NCBI GenBank assembly: GCA_963739435.1
Contig: CAVUAN010000016.1
Coordinates: forward strand, 321,625 to 385,624
Reading direction: 5' to 3'
DNA length: 64,000 bases
DNA from: CAVUAN01 sp963739435
GTDB taxonomy: Bacteria; Acidobacteriota; Thermoanaerobaculia; UBA5066; Gp7-AA6
Shown in pieces: positions 28,109 to 36,420 of the stretch (its first letter is position 1; the number at the start of each line of letters is the position of its first letter). Below the pieces are notes generated by a model. It was not told the DNA's origin. It saw only the letters and a program-made list of their open reading frames with translations, and searched no databases. The position numbers were made by a program, and so were the translations under genes.

Positions 28109-28678
28109 ATGAATGTCTCGGCCCGACGGTTTCGGTGGACTGCGGGAGCCGTCGTGGCGCTCGCCGGGATGGGCGGGATCGAAGCGGCGGAGCCCAAGAC
28201 CGCTCCGCCGGTCAACGTGCCGACGATCGAGGCCCGCGCCGAAGACGTCGGCTCGATCGACGGGATCGTCAAGGCCTACTACGAGGTGATCAGCGGCCCG
28301 GCCGGAAAGCCGCGGGAATGGGGCCGCGACCGCACCCTCTACATCCCCGACCTGCGGTTCGTCGCGACCGGCGCCGACAAGACCGGCAAGACCACTGTCA
28401 AGATCACGAGCCACCAGCAGTACGTGGATTCCTCGGACGCCGGCATGGTGCGCGAGGGATTCGACGAGCGTGAGATCCACCGGGTCACGGAACGATTCGG
28501 CAACATCGCCCACGTCTTCTCGACGTACGAGACCCGGAAGACGGCCGGCGGGCCGGTCATTGGCCGCGGAATCAACTCGATCGAGCTCTTCTGGGACGGA
28601 AAGCGGTGGTGGATTGCCTCGGCGATCTGGGACGACGAGCGCCCCGGCAATCCGATTCCAAAGGAGTACCTGCCCTAG
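28109..28678 (+). CDS. secreted SnoaL-like (NTF2 fold) protein
   Basis: 189 residues from ATG 28109 behind GAGGAGGGG. Signal peptide up to about residue 25 (AGAVVALAGMGGIEAAE). The fold is NTF2-like: GSIDGIVKAYYEVISGPAGKPREWGRDRTLYIPDLRF and NSIELFWDGKRWWIASAIWDDE. Conserved in secreted proteins of unknown role in this phylum. Monocistronic in appearance. Confidence 0.8.
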   Translation: MNVSARRFRWTAGAVVALAGMGGIEAAEPKTAPPVNVPTIEARAEDVGSIDGIVKAYYEVISGPAGKPREWGRDRTLYIPDLRFVATGADKTGKTTVKITSHQQYVDSSDAGMVREGFDEREIHRVTERFGNIAHVFSTYETRKTAGGPVIGRGINSIELFWDGKRWWIASAIWDDERPGNPIPKEYLP

Positions 28679-28813
28679 GCCCGTCTGGCCGCCCCGCGGG
28701 CAATCGGGGTCAACGCTGAGTTCGTGTATTGCTGGGCCGCAGCCGAATACTGCTTCCGCAATCGCCTGCTGATTCGGGTCACCGCGATCATTTCAGCCGC
28801 GATCGGCGCTCCT

Positions 28814-29788
28814 TCAGGACACCGCGCTCAAGGATGCTGGGGAAGAGAAATCGACGCCAGAGACCTTGACGACGGCCTGCCACGCGGCTTCCTGGTTGGC
28901 GCGATCGTGAAAGTGCGGGTGACGCATCGCCTCAATTGGGCCTGTGAGCTTCTTCGGCGCCGAGGCGAAGAATTGGCCCGAGACGTCGGTTCCGAACTCC
29001 GAGGCCTGGAGGTACCGACGAGCTGCGGTCTCCGGCGTCTGGGACATGCCGGGAATGAGCTTCACCAGTGGAATCATCACCCACTTCATGACCGGGCCAA
29101 GGTTTCGCACCGCCTTGGTGTCGGGCGCGCTACCGGGCGAGACGGCGTACACGGCCATGCCGGAGGGTAGCCGGCGCGCCAGCGCCGCCGCCCACCAAGC
29201 AACGATGAGCTTCGCGTCGGCATACGTCCGGTTGGGCTCGTACTTCACGTTCGGCCCGTTGCGCACCAGGGCTTCAACAGCGGCGGTTCGGTCACCCTGG
29301 TGGTGTTTGGCCGCGAAGGCCGCCACGTCGGTGTAGCTGAACATGGGTACGTCCCCTCGGGCAGGTTCCGCGCCGGCGATAACAATCCGCGCGTTGGGGC
29401 TCAGCAGGTTGGCGCGGAGCAACCCGACAGTCAGTTGATGATGGCCGATGAGCGGGGCCTGAGCCGCCTCGATGCCCGCCGCAGTGAGCACGCGCTTCTT
29501 ACCTGGGACCATCCCTGCATTGAGCAGTAGGAAATCGATCGGCCGACCTCGCTTGACCAGCTCGGCGAGGGCGGACTGAACGCTGGACGGCGCGTCCAGA
29601 TCCAGCTCCAGCGGCGTGAAGACCTGTGTCTTGGTCTCAGCCGCGAGCTGAGCGGCCGTTTCCTGGACCCGGGCCAGGCTGCGCCCGGTGACGATGACCT
29701 GGCGGTAGCCCTCGATGGCGAGCATGCGGGCTGCCGCATAACCGAGCCCGGAGGTGGTGCCGGTGACGAGTGCGATCGAATGTTCCAT
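28814..29788 (-). CDS. short-chain dehydrogenase/reductase
   Basis: 324 residues. The cofactor loop is VTGTTSGLGYAAARML, the NAG motif LLLNAGMVPGKK and the catalytic Tyr-Lys pair RTYADAKLIV, all in the right order. VSPGSAPDTKA follows. Longer than the classical 250 residues, like the retinol-dehydrogenase-like group. It is divergent from a TetR-family gene with a 127-base gap, the common arrangement of a reductase with its repressor. Confidence 0.92.
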   Translation of the reverse strand: MEHSIALVTGTTSGLGYAAARMLAIEGYRQVIVTGRSLARVQETAAQLAAETKTQVFTPLELDLDAPSSVQSALAELVKRGRPIDFLLLNAGMVPGKKRVLTAAGIEAAQAPLIGHHQLTVGLLRANLLSPNARIVIAGAEPARGDVPMFSYTDVAAFAAKHHQGDRTAAVEALVRNGPNVKYEPNRTYADAKLIVAWWAAALARRLPSGMAVYAVSPGSAPDTKAVRNLGPVMKWVMIPLVKLIPGMSQTPETAARRYLQASEFGTDVSGQFFASAPKKLTGPIEAMRHPHFHDRANQEAAWQAVVKVSGVDFSSPASLSAVS

Positions 29789-29904
29789 GGGCGTCTCCGT
29801 GGTGAAGGGTGAAGGTCGAGTCGTGAGGCCCCGCGAGGCCAGGGCCAGCTTGCTAATTTCGAACTATTCGGTTATATATTGGTGCGATGGCCATTGTCAA
29901 GGAG

Positions 29905-29926
29905 TTTTGAACCAAATGATTCAAAA
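29905..29926 (+). promoter_or_regulatory. inverted repeat over the TetR-family start codon
   Basis: TTTTGAA at 29905-29911 and TTCAAAA at 29920-29926 form a perfect 7-base inverted repeat with an 8-base spacer that contains the ATG at 29916. GGAG lies directly upstream at 29901. It could be the operator of the TetR-family protein, or an RNA hairpin that hides the start. Confidence 0.45.
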
Positions 29927-30530
29927 TACCGCTAGGCCGCGGGGTCGACCGCGCAGCTTCGACGAGACGGGGGCGCTGGAAAAGGCGACTCAGGTGTTCT
30001 GGTCGAAAGGCTACGACGGAGTGACGATTGACGATCTCGTCGCCGGGATGGGTGTGGGACGGCCGAGCCTGTATGCCGTCTTTGGGGACAAGCGGGCGAT
30101 ATTCTTGCGCGTCCTTAGGGCGTACGCAGAACGGAAGGGCGCATCAGCCGCGAAGGCACTCCTCTCGCCACAGAGTCTTCGCGACTCGATCGCGGGCTTT
30201 CTGAGGTACGCCGTCGAAAGTGCGACCGAGAAAGGGTCCGCCCGGGGCTGCCTTCTGGTGTGCGTCGCGCCGCTTGTGAACGACGCTGAGGTTCGGCGGT
30301 TCCTGCAGAGCACGGTCGCGGGCGGCGCGGCGCTGGTGGAGCGCCGTTTCCGGGACGGGATCAGTGCGGGAGACATCCCGCCTGACTTTCCGGTAGCCGT
30401 GCGCGCGATCCAAGTCACGGATTTTGCTCGTGGCCTGACCATGCGTGCGCGGATAGGCACGCCGCGCAAGACGCTCCTCAAAGATGCTGAGGAAGCGGCC
30501 GACTTGGTGCTCCTGCCGCGGCGCGTCTGA
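29916..30530 (+). CDS. TetR/AcrR family transcriptional regulator
   Basis: 204 residues from ATG 29916. The N-terminal helix-turn-helix is VTIDDLVAGMGVGRPSLYAVFGDKRAIF, preceded by the usual basic arm RPRGRPRSF. The C-terminal part (ESATEKGSARGCLLVCVAPLVNDAEV) fits the TetR_C_16-like ligand domain of YbjK/AcrR-like repressors. It probably controls the divergent SDR gene and itself. Confidence 0.92.
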   Translation: MIQNTARPRGRPRSFDETGALEKATQVFWSKGYDGVTIDDLVAGMGVGRPSLYAVFGDKRAIFLRVLRAYAERKGASAAKALLSPQSLRDSIAGFLRYAVESATEKGSARGCLLVCVAPLVNDAEVRRFLQSTVAGGAALVERRFRDGISAGDIPPDFPVAVRAIQVTDFARGLTMRARIGTPRKTLLKDAEEAADLVLLPRRV

Positions 30531-30565
30531 CGGGTTATCGGAAACAATTCACTGAGGAAATGACC

Positions 30566-30676
30566 ATGACAACTGACATGAGCGGGGGACCCGGGCCGTT
30601 TCGGGGGACCCTCGATCCGATTCCATACCGTCCTGTCGTAGAGAGAAGAGGGGCGAAATTGCCCGAAGTCTTTTGA
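30566..30676 (+). CDS. very small ORF after the TetR gene
   Basis: 36 residues, MTTDMSGGPGPFRGTLDPIP then a short tail, preceded by GAGGAA. It may be the start of a gene lost at the nearby tRNA-fragment junction. It is the only coding candidate in the 307-base interval between the TetR gene and the sigma factor. Weak evidence. Confidence 0.25.
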   Translation: MTTDMSGGPGPFRGTLDPIPYRPVVERRGAKLPEVF

Positions 30677-30728
30677 AGATCAATCACATCCCACCGCGTC
30701 CTGCTCCATCCCAAAACTGAGCGGCGTT

Positions 30729-30775
<47 letters not shown>

Positions 30776-30837
30776 TCACTCCAAGCGCTTACGTTCAGCA
30801 CATTCTCCAGGGTGGCTGGTTTGCTAAGGTCGTCGTC

Positions 30838-32090
30838 ATGTCCGAGCGTTCCACCGAGCAGATACGCGAAATGCTCGACTCCCTTTACCGGTCGGAATCG
30901 GGCCGGGTTCTGGCGACGCTCGTGCGCCTCCTCGGAGATCTGGATCTGGCCGAAGAGTCGATGCACGAGGCATTCGCTGCCGCTCTGAGCCTGTGGCCGA
31001 AGACTGGATTCCGGACAAGCCGCGCCCGTGGCTGATTTCAACGGCACGCTTCAAGGCCATCGACGCGATGCGCCGACGCGCGCGCTTCGATGGGGCACAG
31101 AGAGATCTTGTTGCCACATTGGAAGCGCAACGACGCTCGGCGGACAAGTCGAATGAAGAGGAATCGAGGACGATCGCCTCCGTCTGATCTTCACCTGCTG
31201 CCATCCCGCTCTGCCTCCGGAAGGACAGGTTGCGCTCACTCTTGCGCGAAATCTGCGGCCTGACCACGGAAGAGATTGCCCGGGCATTTCTGGTTACGCC
31301 GGCAACGCTCGCCCAACGCATCGTGCGCGCCAAGGCAAAGATTCGAGAGACACCGATTCCGTACGAGGTGCCGACGCCGCAGGAGTTGCCGGAGCGGCTG
31401 GACGCGGTGCTTCAGGTCATCTATCTCGTCTTTAACGAGGGCTACTCGGCTGCGGCGGGAGCGGAGGTAACGCGGGCCGAGCTAACCGGCGAGGCGATTC
31501 GACTGGGACGGTTGCTGACCGAACTCCAGCCGGAGCCGGAAGTCAATCGGGCTGCTTGCCCTGATGTTGCTCCAGGAATCCCGTCGCGCCGCGAGAACCT
31601 CTCCGACCGGAGAGCTGATTTTGCTGGAGAATCAAGACCGCTCGCTCTGGAACCGCGAGCAGATCGCGGAGGGAGTGGCATTGGTGGAGAAAGCCCTGAA
31701 GCTCCCGCCGCTTCGGTGCTTACACACTGCAGGCTGCGATTGCGGCCGTTCATGCGGAGGCGGAATCGGCCGCTGCGACCGACTGGCGGCAGATTGTTGC
31801 GCTTTACAACCAATTGGTACGAATTCAGCCTTCGCCGGTTGTATCATCTAAATCGTGCCGTGGCAATTGCCATGCGCGATGGTCCAGAGGCCGGTCTGAC
31901 GCATATCGACGCGGTGTTGGAACATGGCGAATTGGCAAATTACTACCTGGCGCATTCAGCCCGCGCAGATATGTACCGCAGGCTCGGCAGGACCGCTGAG
32001 GCTCGGTCCTCTTATGAGAAGGCTCTGGCGCTGACCCAACAGGAACCGGAGCGGCAATTCCTGCAGGAGCGGATTCGGCAGTTGAAATAA
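30838..32090 (+). CDS. ECF-type RNA polymerase sigma factor, ECF42-like with TPR tail, frame broken
   Basis: Four or more frame changes are needed. Pieces in order: MLDSLYRSESGRVLATLVRLLGDLDLAEE (region 2), PRPWLISTARFKAIDAMRRRARFD, LREICGLTTEEIARAFLVTPATLAQRIVRAKAKIRE (region 4), LPERLDAVLQVIYLVFNEGYSAA, then a helical TPR-like end (AVIAMRDGPEAGL-type repeat, SSYEKALALTQQEPERQFL). This is the long ECF42-like layout. The two YCII-domain (DGPF-type) genes next to it are the usual partners of that group and have no known anti-sigma factor. Breaks probably reflect base errors. Confidence 0.75.
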
Positions 32091-32219
32091 AAATTGGAGT
32101 GGCTGTCGATTTTCGGTCTCCCCAACGACTATAGGACAAAAGAACGATGAGCTACGATTCCTGAGTGAACAGGAAACGAGTCATCGGAAACAAACCACAG
32201 AAACCAAGGAGAAAAAGTC

Positions 32220-32583
32220 ATGCCACAGTATCTGGTTGCTAACTACCTCCCCGACGACTTCGACCCGTCCACCGTAACCGAAGCGATGATCGAGGAGATC
32301 CACGCGCTCAACCGCGAAATGATTGCTGCCGGCGTGAGGAAGTTCGCCTGCGGAATTTCCCCGGCCGCCAACGCGAAGACGCTGCGGAAGCAGCCCGACG
32401 GCAAGGTGCTCGTCACCGACGGGCCGTACACCGAGACCAAGGAGCACATGGGCGGTTTCTGGATACTGGAATGCGCCAGATATGGACGAGGCGCTGGCGT
32501 GGGCGCGCAAGGGTGCCATCTCCTGCGATGCGGTCGGCGAGGTGCGCGAGCTTCTTTTCTTCCCGGCTCCGGAAGAACAATGA
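32220..32583 (+). CDS. YCII-related (DGPF) protein, one frame break
   Basis: Begins MPQYLVANYLPDDFDPSTVTEAM after AAGGAG and carries KVLVTDGPYTETKEHMGGFWIL, the DGP motif of the YCII/DGPF family. The frame shifts near 32468; the next frame continues MDEALAWARKGAISCDAVGEV and ends at TGA 32583. Corrected length about 120 residues. Family members are small dimeric proteins with an unclear role, linked to ECF42 sigma factors. Confidence 0.78.
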
Positions 32584-32999
32584 AATACATTTGCCTGGGC
32601 TATCTCGAGCCCGGCAAGTTCGAGAACATGTCGGAGAGCGAGCGCAACACCGTGCTGGACGAGTGCTTCAGCTACAACGACGAGTTGCGGAAGAACGGCC
32701 ATTTGGTCGCCGAGGAAACTCTTCAGCCCGCCAACACGGCGGTGACCGTGTCCTGGACGAACGGAAAGGTTGTAGTGACGGACGGTCCGTACGCGGAAAC
32801 GAAGGAGCATTTGGGTGGAATCCAGGTGCTGGAAGCGCGAGATCTGAATCACGCCATTCAGCTCATTTCCCAATCTCCGGGAGTGAGGTTGAACTGTGGA
32901 CTCATCGAGATACGTCCAGCGGCGGATATAAGCGAGATCATGAGGGAGAGCGAGCGGCGACGGCGAAAGGATACTGAGCAAGACCATGTCATTCGTTAG
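32580..32999 (+). CDS. YCII-related (DGPF) protein
   Basis: 139 residues, start overlapping the previous stop (ATGA). Contains MKYICLGYLEPGKFENMSE, GKVVVTDGPYAETKEHLGG and NHAIQLISQSPGVRLNCGLIEIRP, a complete YCII/DGPF domain. Intact, unlike its neighbour. The basic C-terminal tail (ERRRRKDTEQDH) overlaps the start of the ADOP permease gene by 14 bases. Confidence 0.88.
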   Translation: MKYICLGYLEPGKFENMSESERNTVLDECFSYNDELRKNGHLVAEETLQPANTAVTVSWTNGKVVVTDGPYAETKEHLGGIQVLEARDLNHAIQLISQSPGVRLNCGLIEIRPAADISEIMRESERRRRKDTEQDHVIR

Positions 33000-35478
33000 A
33001 GATCTGAGAGTTGCGTTCTACTCGCTCCTGCGGACGCGAGGGCTCACGATCACCGTGATCCTGACGCTGGCGCTCGGCATCGGCGCCAACGCCGCCATCT
33101 TCACGCTGGTGCGCGGCGTGCTCTTGAAGCCTCTCGCCAACCGCGACGAGGACCGGCTGATTTACATCCGCCAGAGCGCTTCGGGCGTCGGCTACGACAA
33201 CGCGACGTTTTCCGTGCCCGAAATCCAGGACTTGCGCTCGAGCGTCAAGACCCTGAGCGCGTTCGGCGATTTCTCGACCATTGGTTTCACCATGATCGGT
33301 TTGGGTGAGCCTCGAGAAGTTCAAGCTGGCGTCGTCGGCGGCAACTACTTCGAGGTCATGGGCCTCCACCCTGTCCTCGGCCGTCTCATCGGACCTCAAG
33401 ACGACGGTCCCAGTGCTGCCGGCGTCGTCGTTCTCACGTATCGTTTCTGGGCGACCACGCTTGGGAAAGATCCTTCCCTGATCGGCAAGAGCCTTCGCCT
33501 CGATAGCGGCATGCAGGGCGATCGGTCTGCCACCATCATCGGCGTTCTCGAACCTTCCGTGCCATATCCCCAGGAGACCGAAATCATCGCCAACGTCGTC
33601 ACCAGCCCGCACCACCTCTCGGCAACCATGGTCACCGGCCGCGTCCATCGCATGACGGAGCTCTTTGCCCGCCTGGCTCCGGGTGTCACCCTCGATCAGG
33701 CTCGGGCCGAGTTGCGCTCCGTTTACGGGGCCATGACGAAGGAACATCCCGAGGCCTATTCGTCCAAATCAGACTTCCGAATCGGGGCCCGGCTGCTTCG
33801 AGACCAGATCACCTCGGGCGCCCGGACCGTGCTGCTGGTCCTGCTTGCGGCGTCGGCACTGGTCTTCATCGTCGCGTGCTCCAACGTTGCCAACCTGATC
33901 CTCACGCGGACGGTTCGCCGCGAAGGTGAGCTGGCGATCCGTGCGGCCCTTGGCGCGAGCACAGGCGCGTTGCGCCGCATGCTGTTGGCCGAAAGCCTTC
34001 TGCTCTGCGGCGCTGGTGCTGCGCTCGGTGTCCTGAGCGCGAAGCCGATGGTGGCCATCCTGGCCCGCTATGCCTCGCGCTTCTCGGTCCGCGCGCTCGA
34101 CTTGAGGGTTGATTCCAGCCTGCTCTGGGTGGGGGCGGCGCTGGCCATCGTCGCCGCGATCATCCTGGCGTTTGTCCCGCGCTTGCCGTCGGCCGACCCG
34201 TCCAATCGTTTCAGCCTCTCGAGCGGCAGCGTGCGGATCACCGGCAGTACGAACCGCCGCCAGCGGATCTTCGCGGTGACACAAATCGGTGCATCCTTCG
34301 TGCTGCTGGCCGGCGCAAGTATGTTGATCACGACGCTGATCGCGCTGCAAAAAGTGCAGACGGGTCTCGACACGCGCCGCGTCCTCGCCATCAATGTTCC
34401 CGCCATGTCCGGCGGAAAGACGCCTCGGCAAGTGGTCGATTTCTACAAGGAATCGATTCGTCGCATCGATGCGCTGCCCGGCGTGAACAAAACCGCCTTC
34501 GGCATCATTGCTCCCTGGCGCGATGCCCAATACGGGGGTTTCCGACTCCAATTCTCCGCCGACGGCCGTGTGCATGTCCCAGGCGAAGAGGATCCCCGCG
34601 CGCAGTGGCGCGTCGTTTCGCCCGGATTTTTTGCCGCGCTCGGCGTTCCCATCGTCAGTGGCCGTGATTTCAACGATCTCGATGGCCAACCGAATCAAGA
34701 GCCCGTCGTTGTCGTCAGTGAGACTCTCGCGAAGCGCATGTTCCCCAATCAGGATGCTCTCAATCGGCATGTCTATTGGACGGATCCCGTGCTGCAATTC
34801 GTCGCCGGCAGCGACCTCCAAACGAAGCGTCTTCTCGCGCCGCACCGCATCGTCGGCGTCTCCGCCGATATTGACGACGAACACGTCGTTCCCGAGCCCA
34901 CCCTCGCCATCTACAGCTCCTTTGAAGAGGGTCCAGTCTTCGGCGGCCGCCTTTTCATCCACACGGGGGCAGATCCTTATTCGCTCGTCGCGCCGGTCAC
35001 GCGCATGATTCGCGGCATGTCGGCCGATCAGCCCGTCGAGCGAGCCGCCACTCTCGAAGACATCCGCGCCGAGGTGCTCACGCCGGACCGTTTGAACTCG
35101 TTGGTGTTCGGCGTGTTCGCGGCTGTCGCTTTGGCGATTGCGCTGGTTGGCGTCGCAGGCGTGCTGGCGTTTTCGGTCAGCGCGCGGACACGAGAATTCG
35201 GCATCCGGCTGGCGCTTGGATCGCAGCCGCGGGATCTCCTGAGAGGTGTCATCGCAGAAGGCGCCGTGATGGCTGCGGGGGGAGTGCTTGCAGGCGCGGC
35301 ATTCGGGTTCGTGATGGCGCGTGTGGCAGGCAGCTATTTCCAGGACGTGAAGATGCCTGGAGCCTTGCCCGTGGTCCTCTCTGCGTTCGCGCTGCTGACG
35401 GCCACGGTCGTCGCGTCGTGGCTGCCGGCCGCCCGCGCCGCGCGCATCGACGTCATGCAGGCCCTTCGCGCCGATTGA
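32986..35478 (+). CDS. FtsX-type ABC permease of the ADOP/MacB group
   Basis: 830 residues, one frame. N-terminal helix GLTITVILTLALGIGANAAIFTLV, a MacB-like periplasmic domain (VVGGNYFEVMGLHPVLGRLIG), four-helix FtsX block, a second periplasmic domain and a second FtsX block ending ASWLPAARAARIDVMQALRAD. This duplicated layout is that of acidobacterial orphan permeases. No ATPase gene is nearby. Its start overlaps the YCII gene, so it appears to belong to the sigma-factor transcription unit. Confidence 0.92.
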   Translation: MSFVRDLRVAFYSLLRTRGLTITVILTLALGIGANAAIFTLVRGVLLKPLANRDEDRLIYIRQSASGVGYDNATFSVPEIQDLRSSVKTLSAFGDFSTIGFTMIGLGEPREVQAGVVGGNYFEVMGLHPVLGRLIGPQDDGPSAAGVVVLTYRFWATTLGKDPSLIGKSLRLDSGMQGDRSATIIGVLEPSVPYPQETEIIANVVTSPHHLSATMVTGRVHRMTELFARLAPGVTLDQARAELRSVYGAMTKEHPEAYSSKSDFRIGARLLRDQITSGARTVLLVLLAASALVFIVACSNVANLILTRTVRREGELAIRAALGASTGALRRMLLAESLLLCGAGAALGVLSAKPMVAILARYASRFSVRALDLRVDSSLLWVGAALAIVAAIILAFVPRLPSADPSNRFSLSSGSVRITGSTNRRQRIFAVTQIGASFVLLAGASMLITTLIALQKVQTGLDTRRVLAINVPAMSGGKTPRQVVDFYKESIRRIDALPGVNKTAFGIIAPWRDAQYGGFRLQFSADGRVHVPGEEDPRAQWRVVSPGFFAALGVPIVSGRDFNDLDGQPNQEPVVVVSETLAKRMFPNQDALNRHVYWTDPVLQFVAGSDLQTKRLLAPHRIVGVSADIDDEHVVPEPTLAIYSSFEEGPVFGGRLFIHTGADPYSLVAPVTRMIRGMSADQPVERAATLEDIRAEVLTPDRLNSLVFGVFAAVALAIALVGVAGVLAFSVSARTREFGIRLALGSQPRDLLRGVIAEGAVMAAGGVLAGAAFGFVMARVAGSYFQDVKMPGALPVVLSAFALLTATVVASWLPAARAARIDVMQALRAD

Positions 35479-35632
35479 GATGAGCGCGCCGCGGCGTGCA
35501 CGAGAGGGATCGCCGAGAAGGCAGCCGGTGGCGCGTGATATCCTTGTCCTCCCCGATCCCCTCGGCGGACCCCACGGACCCCATCGTGACGCCCGTCGCC
35601 GGCCCTTCGGCGAGAAAATGGAGTGCGTCATC

Positions 35633-35887
35633 ATGGGACTCCCGACAGATCTGACTCGTCTTCGCCCGGAGAAGGTCTCGACCCGTTCCGCCCCGCCCGC
35701 CCCCGTCAAGAACAGCGACGGCTACGACGGCCCGAGCGACGGCTACGACCGCTCGAAGTCCGGCTACGACGGCCGCGGCGGCAGCCGCGATGGGTCGAAG
35801 GACCGGCTCGACGGCCCGGAAAAAGGCTATGACGGTCCGGACCCGTCTCACGGCGGGGCCAGGCCATCGACCCCGGTCCGCCGGTAG
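35633..35887 (+). CDS. small Gly-Tyr-Asp-rich repeat protein
   Basis: 84 residues from ATG 35633 with GGAG ten bases upstream. After a normal N-terminus (MGLPTDLTRLRPEKVSTRS) the protein has SDGYDGPSDGYDRSKSGYDG and later LDGPEKGYDGPDPS, four copies of a GYDG/GYDR unit separated by charged spacers. No family recognised. The codon repetition could be a DNA-level repeat, so coding is uncertain. Confidence 0.4.
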   Translation: MGLPTDLTRLRPEKVSTRSAPPAPVKNSDGYDGPSDGYDRSKSGYDGRGGSRDGSKDRLDGPEKGYDGPDPSHGGARPSTPVRR

Positions 35888-35957
35888 TTTCAAACCTTCT
35901 CGCCAATAAGCTTCCCTCGAAGCGGCCCATGCTAGGGTGCGCGCCGAAGGAGTGCAC

Positions 35958-36383
35958 ATGAACTACGCGCGCTTGCTCGGCGCCGGCGCCGCCGCCACGG
36001 TTGCTTACTTCCTCTATGGAGGCCTGGTCGAAGGCCTGCTGATCGCAGAGGACTTTCGGCCGTACACGGGCGTCTACCGGTCGCGCGAAACGGTCATGCG
36101 CTATTTTCCCCTCGGGATCGCCTGCACCTTCATCGCAATCGTGGTGATGGCAGCAATCTACGCCAAGGGCTACGAGGGCGGCAGCGGCCTTGCCGAAGGC
36201 GCGCGGTTCGGCGTGCTGATGGCGATTTTCGTGACGTGCACGGTCGTGGCGCACAACTACGTCATCCTGAACATCGGCGGGAAACTCGCGGCGGAGCTGG
36301 CAGTCTCCACTCTCGTCCAGTGGACCCTCGTCGGCACCGTGATCGGGCTCGTCTACCAACCTCTCGCTGCCGCCGCTCGCTGA
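35958..36383 (+). CDS. four-helix membrane protein of unknown function
   Basis: 141 residues from ATG 35958 behind AAGGAG. Helices at ATVAYFLYGGLVEGLLI, YFPLGIACTFIAIVVMAAIYAKG, FGVLMAIFVTCTVVAHNYVIL and STLVQWTLVGTVIGLVYQPLA. GGxxEGLLIAEDFRPYTGVYR is a soluble loop. The pattern resembles DUF1761/DoxX-like small proteins but I do not recognise the family. Confidence 0.7.
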   Translation: MNYARLLGAGAAATVAYFLYGGLVEGLLIAEDFRPYTGVYRSRETVMRYFPLGIACTFIAIVVMAAIYAKGYEGGSGLAEGARFGVLMAIFVTCTVVAHNYVILNIGGKLAAELAVSTLVQWTLVGTVIGLVYQPLAAAAR

Positions 36384-36420
36384 ACGGCCATGAGCCGTTC
36401 GCATCAGAGGTGAGGGCGGA

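Noticed and set aside
33769..35709. 646-residue minus-strand frame opposite the first ADOP
   Set aside because: Very polar, no domain, and antiparallel to an intact permease.
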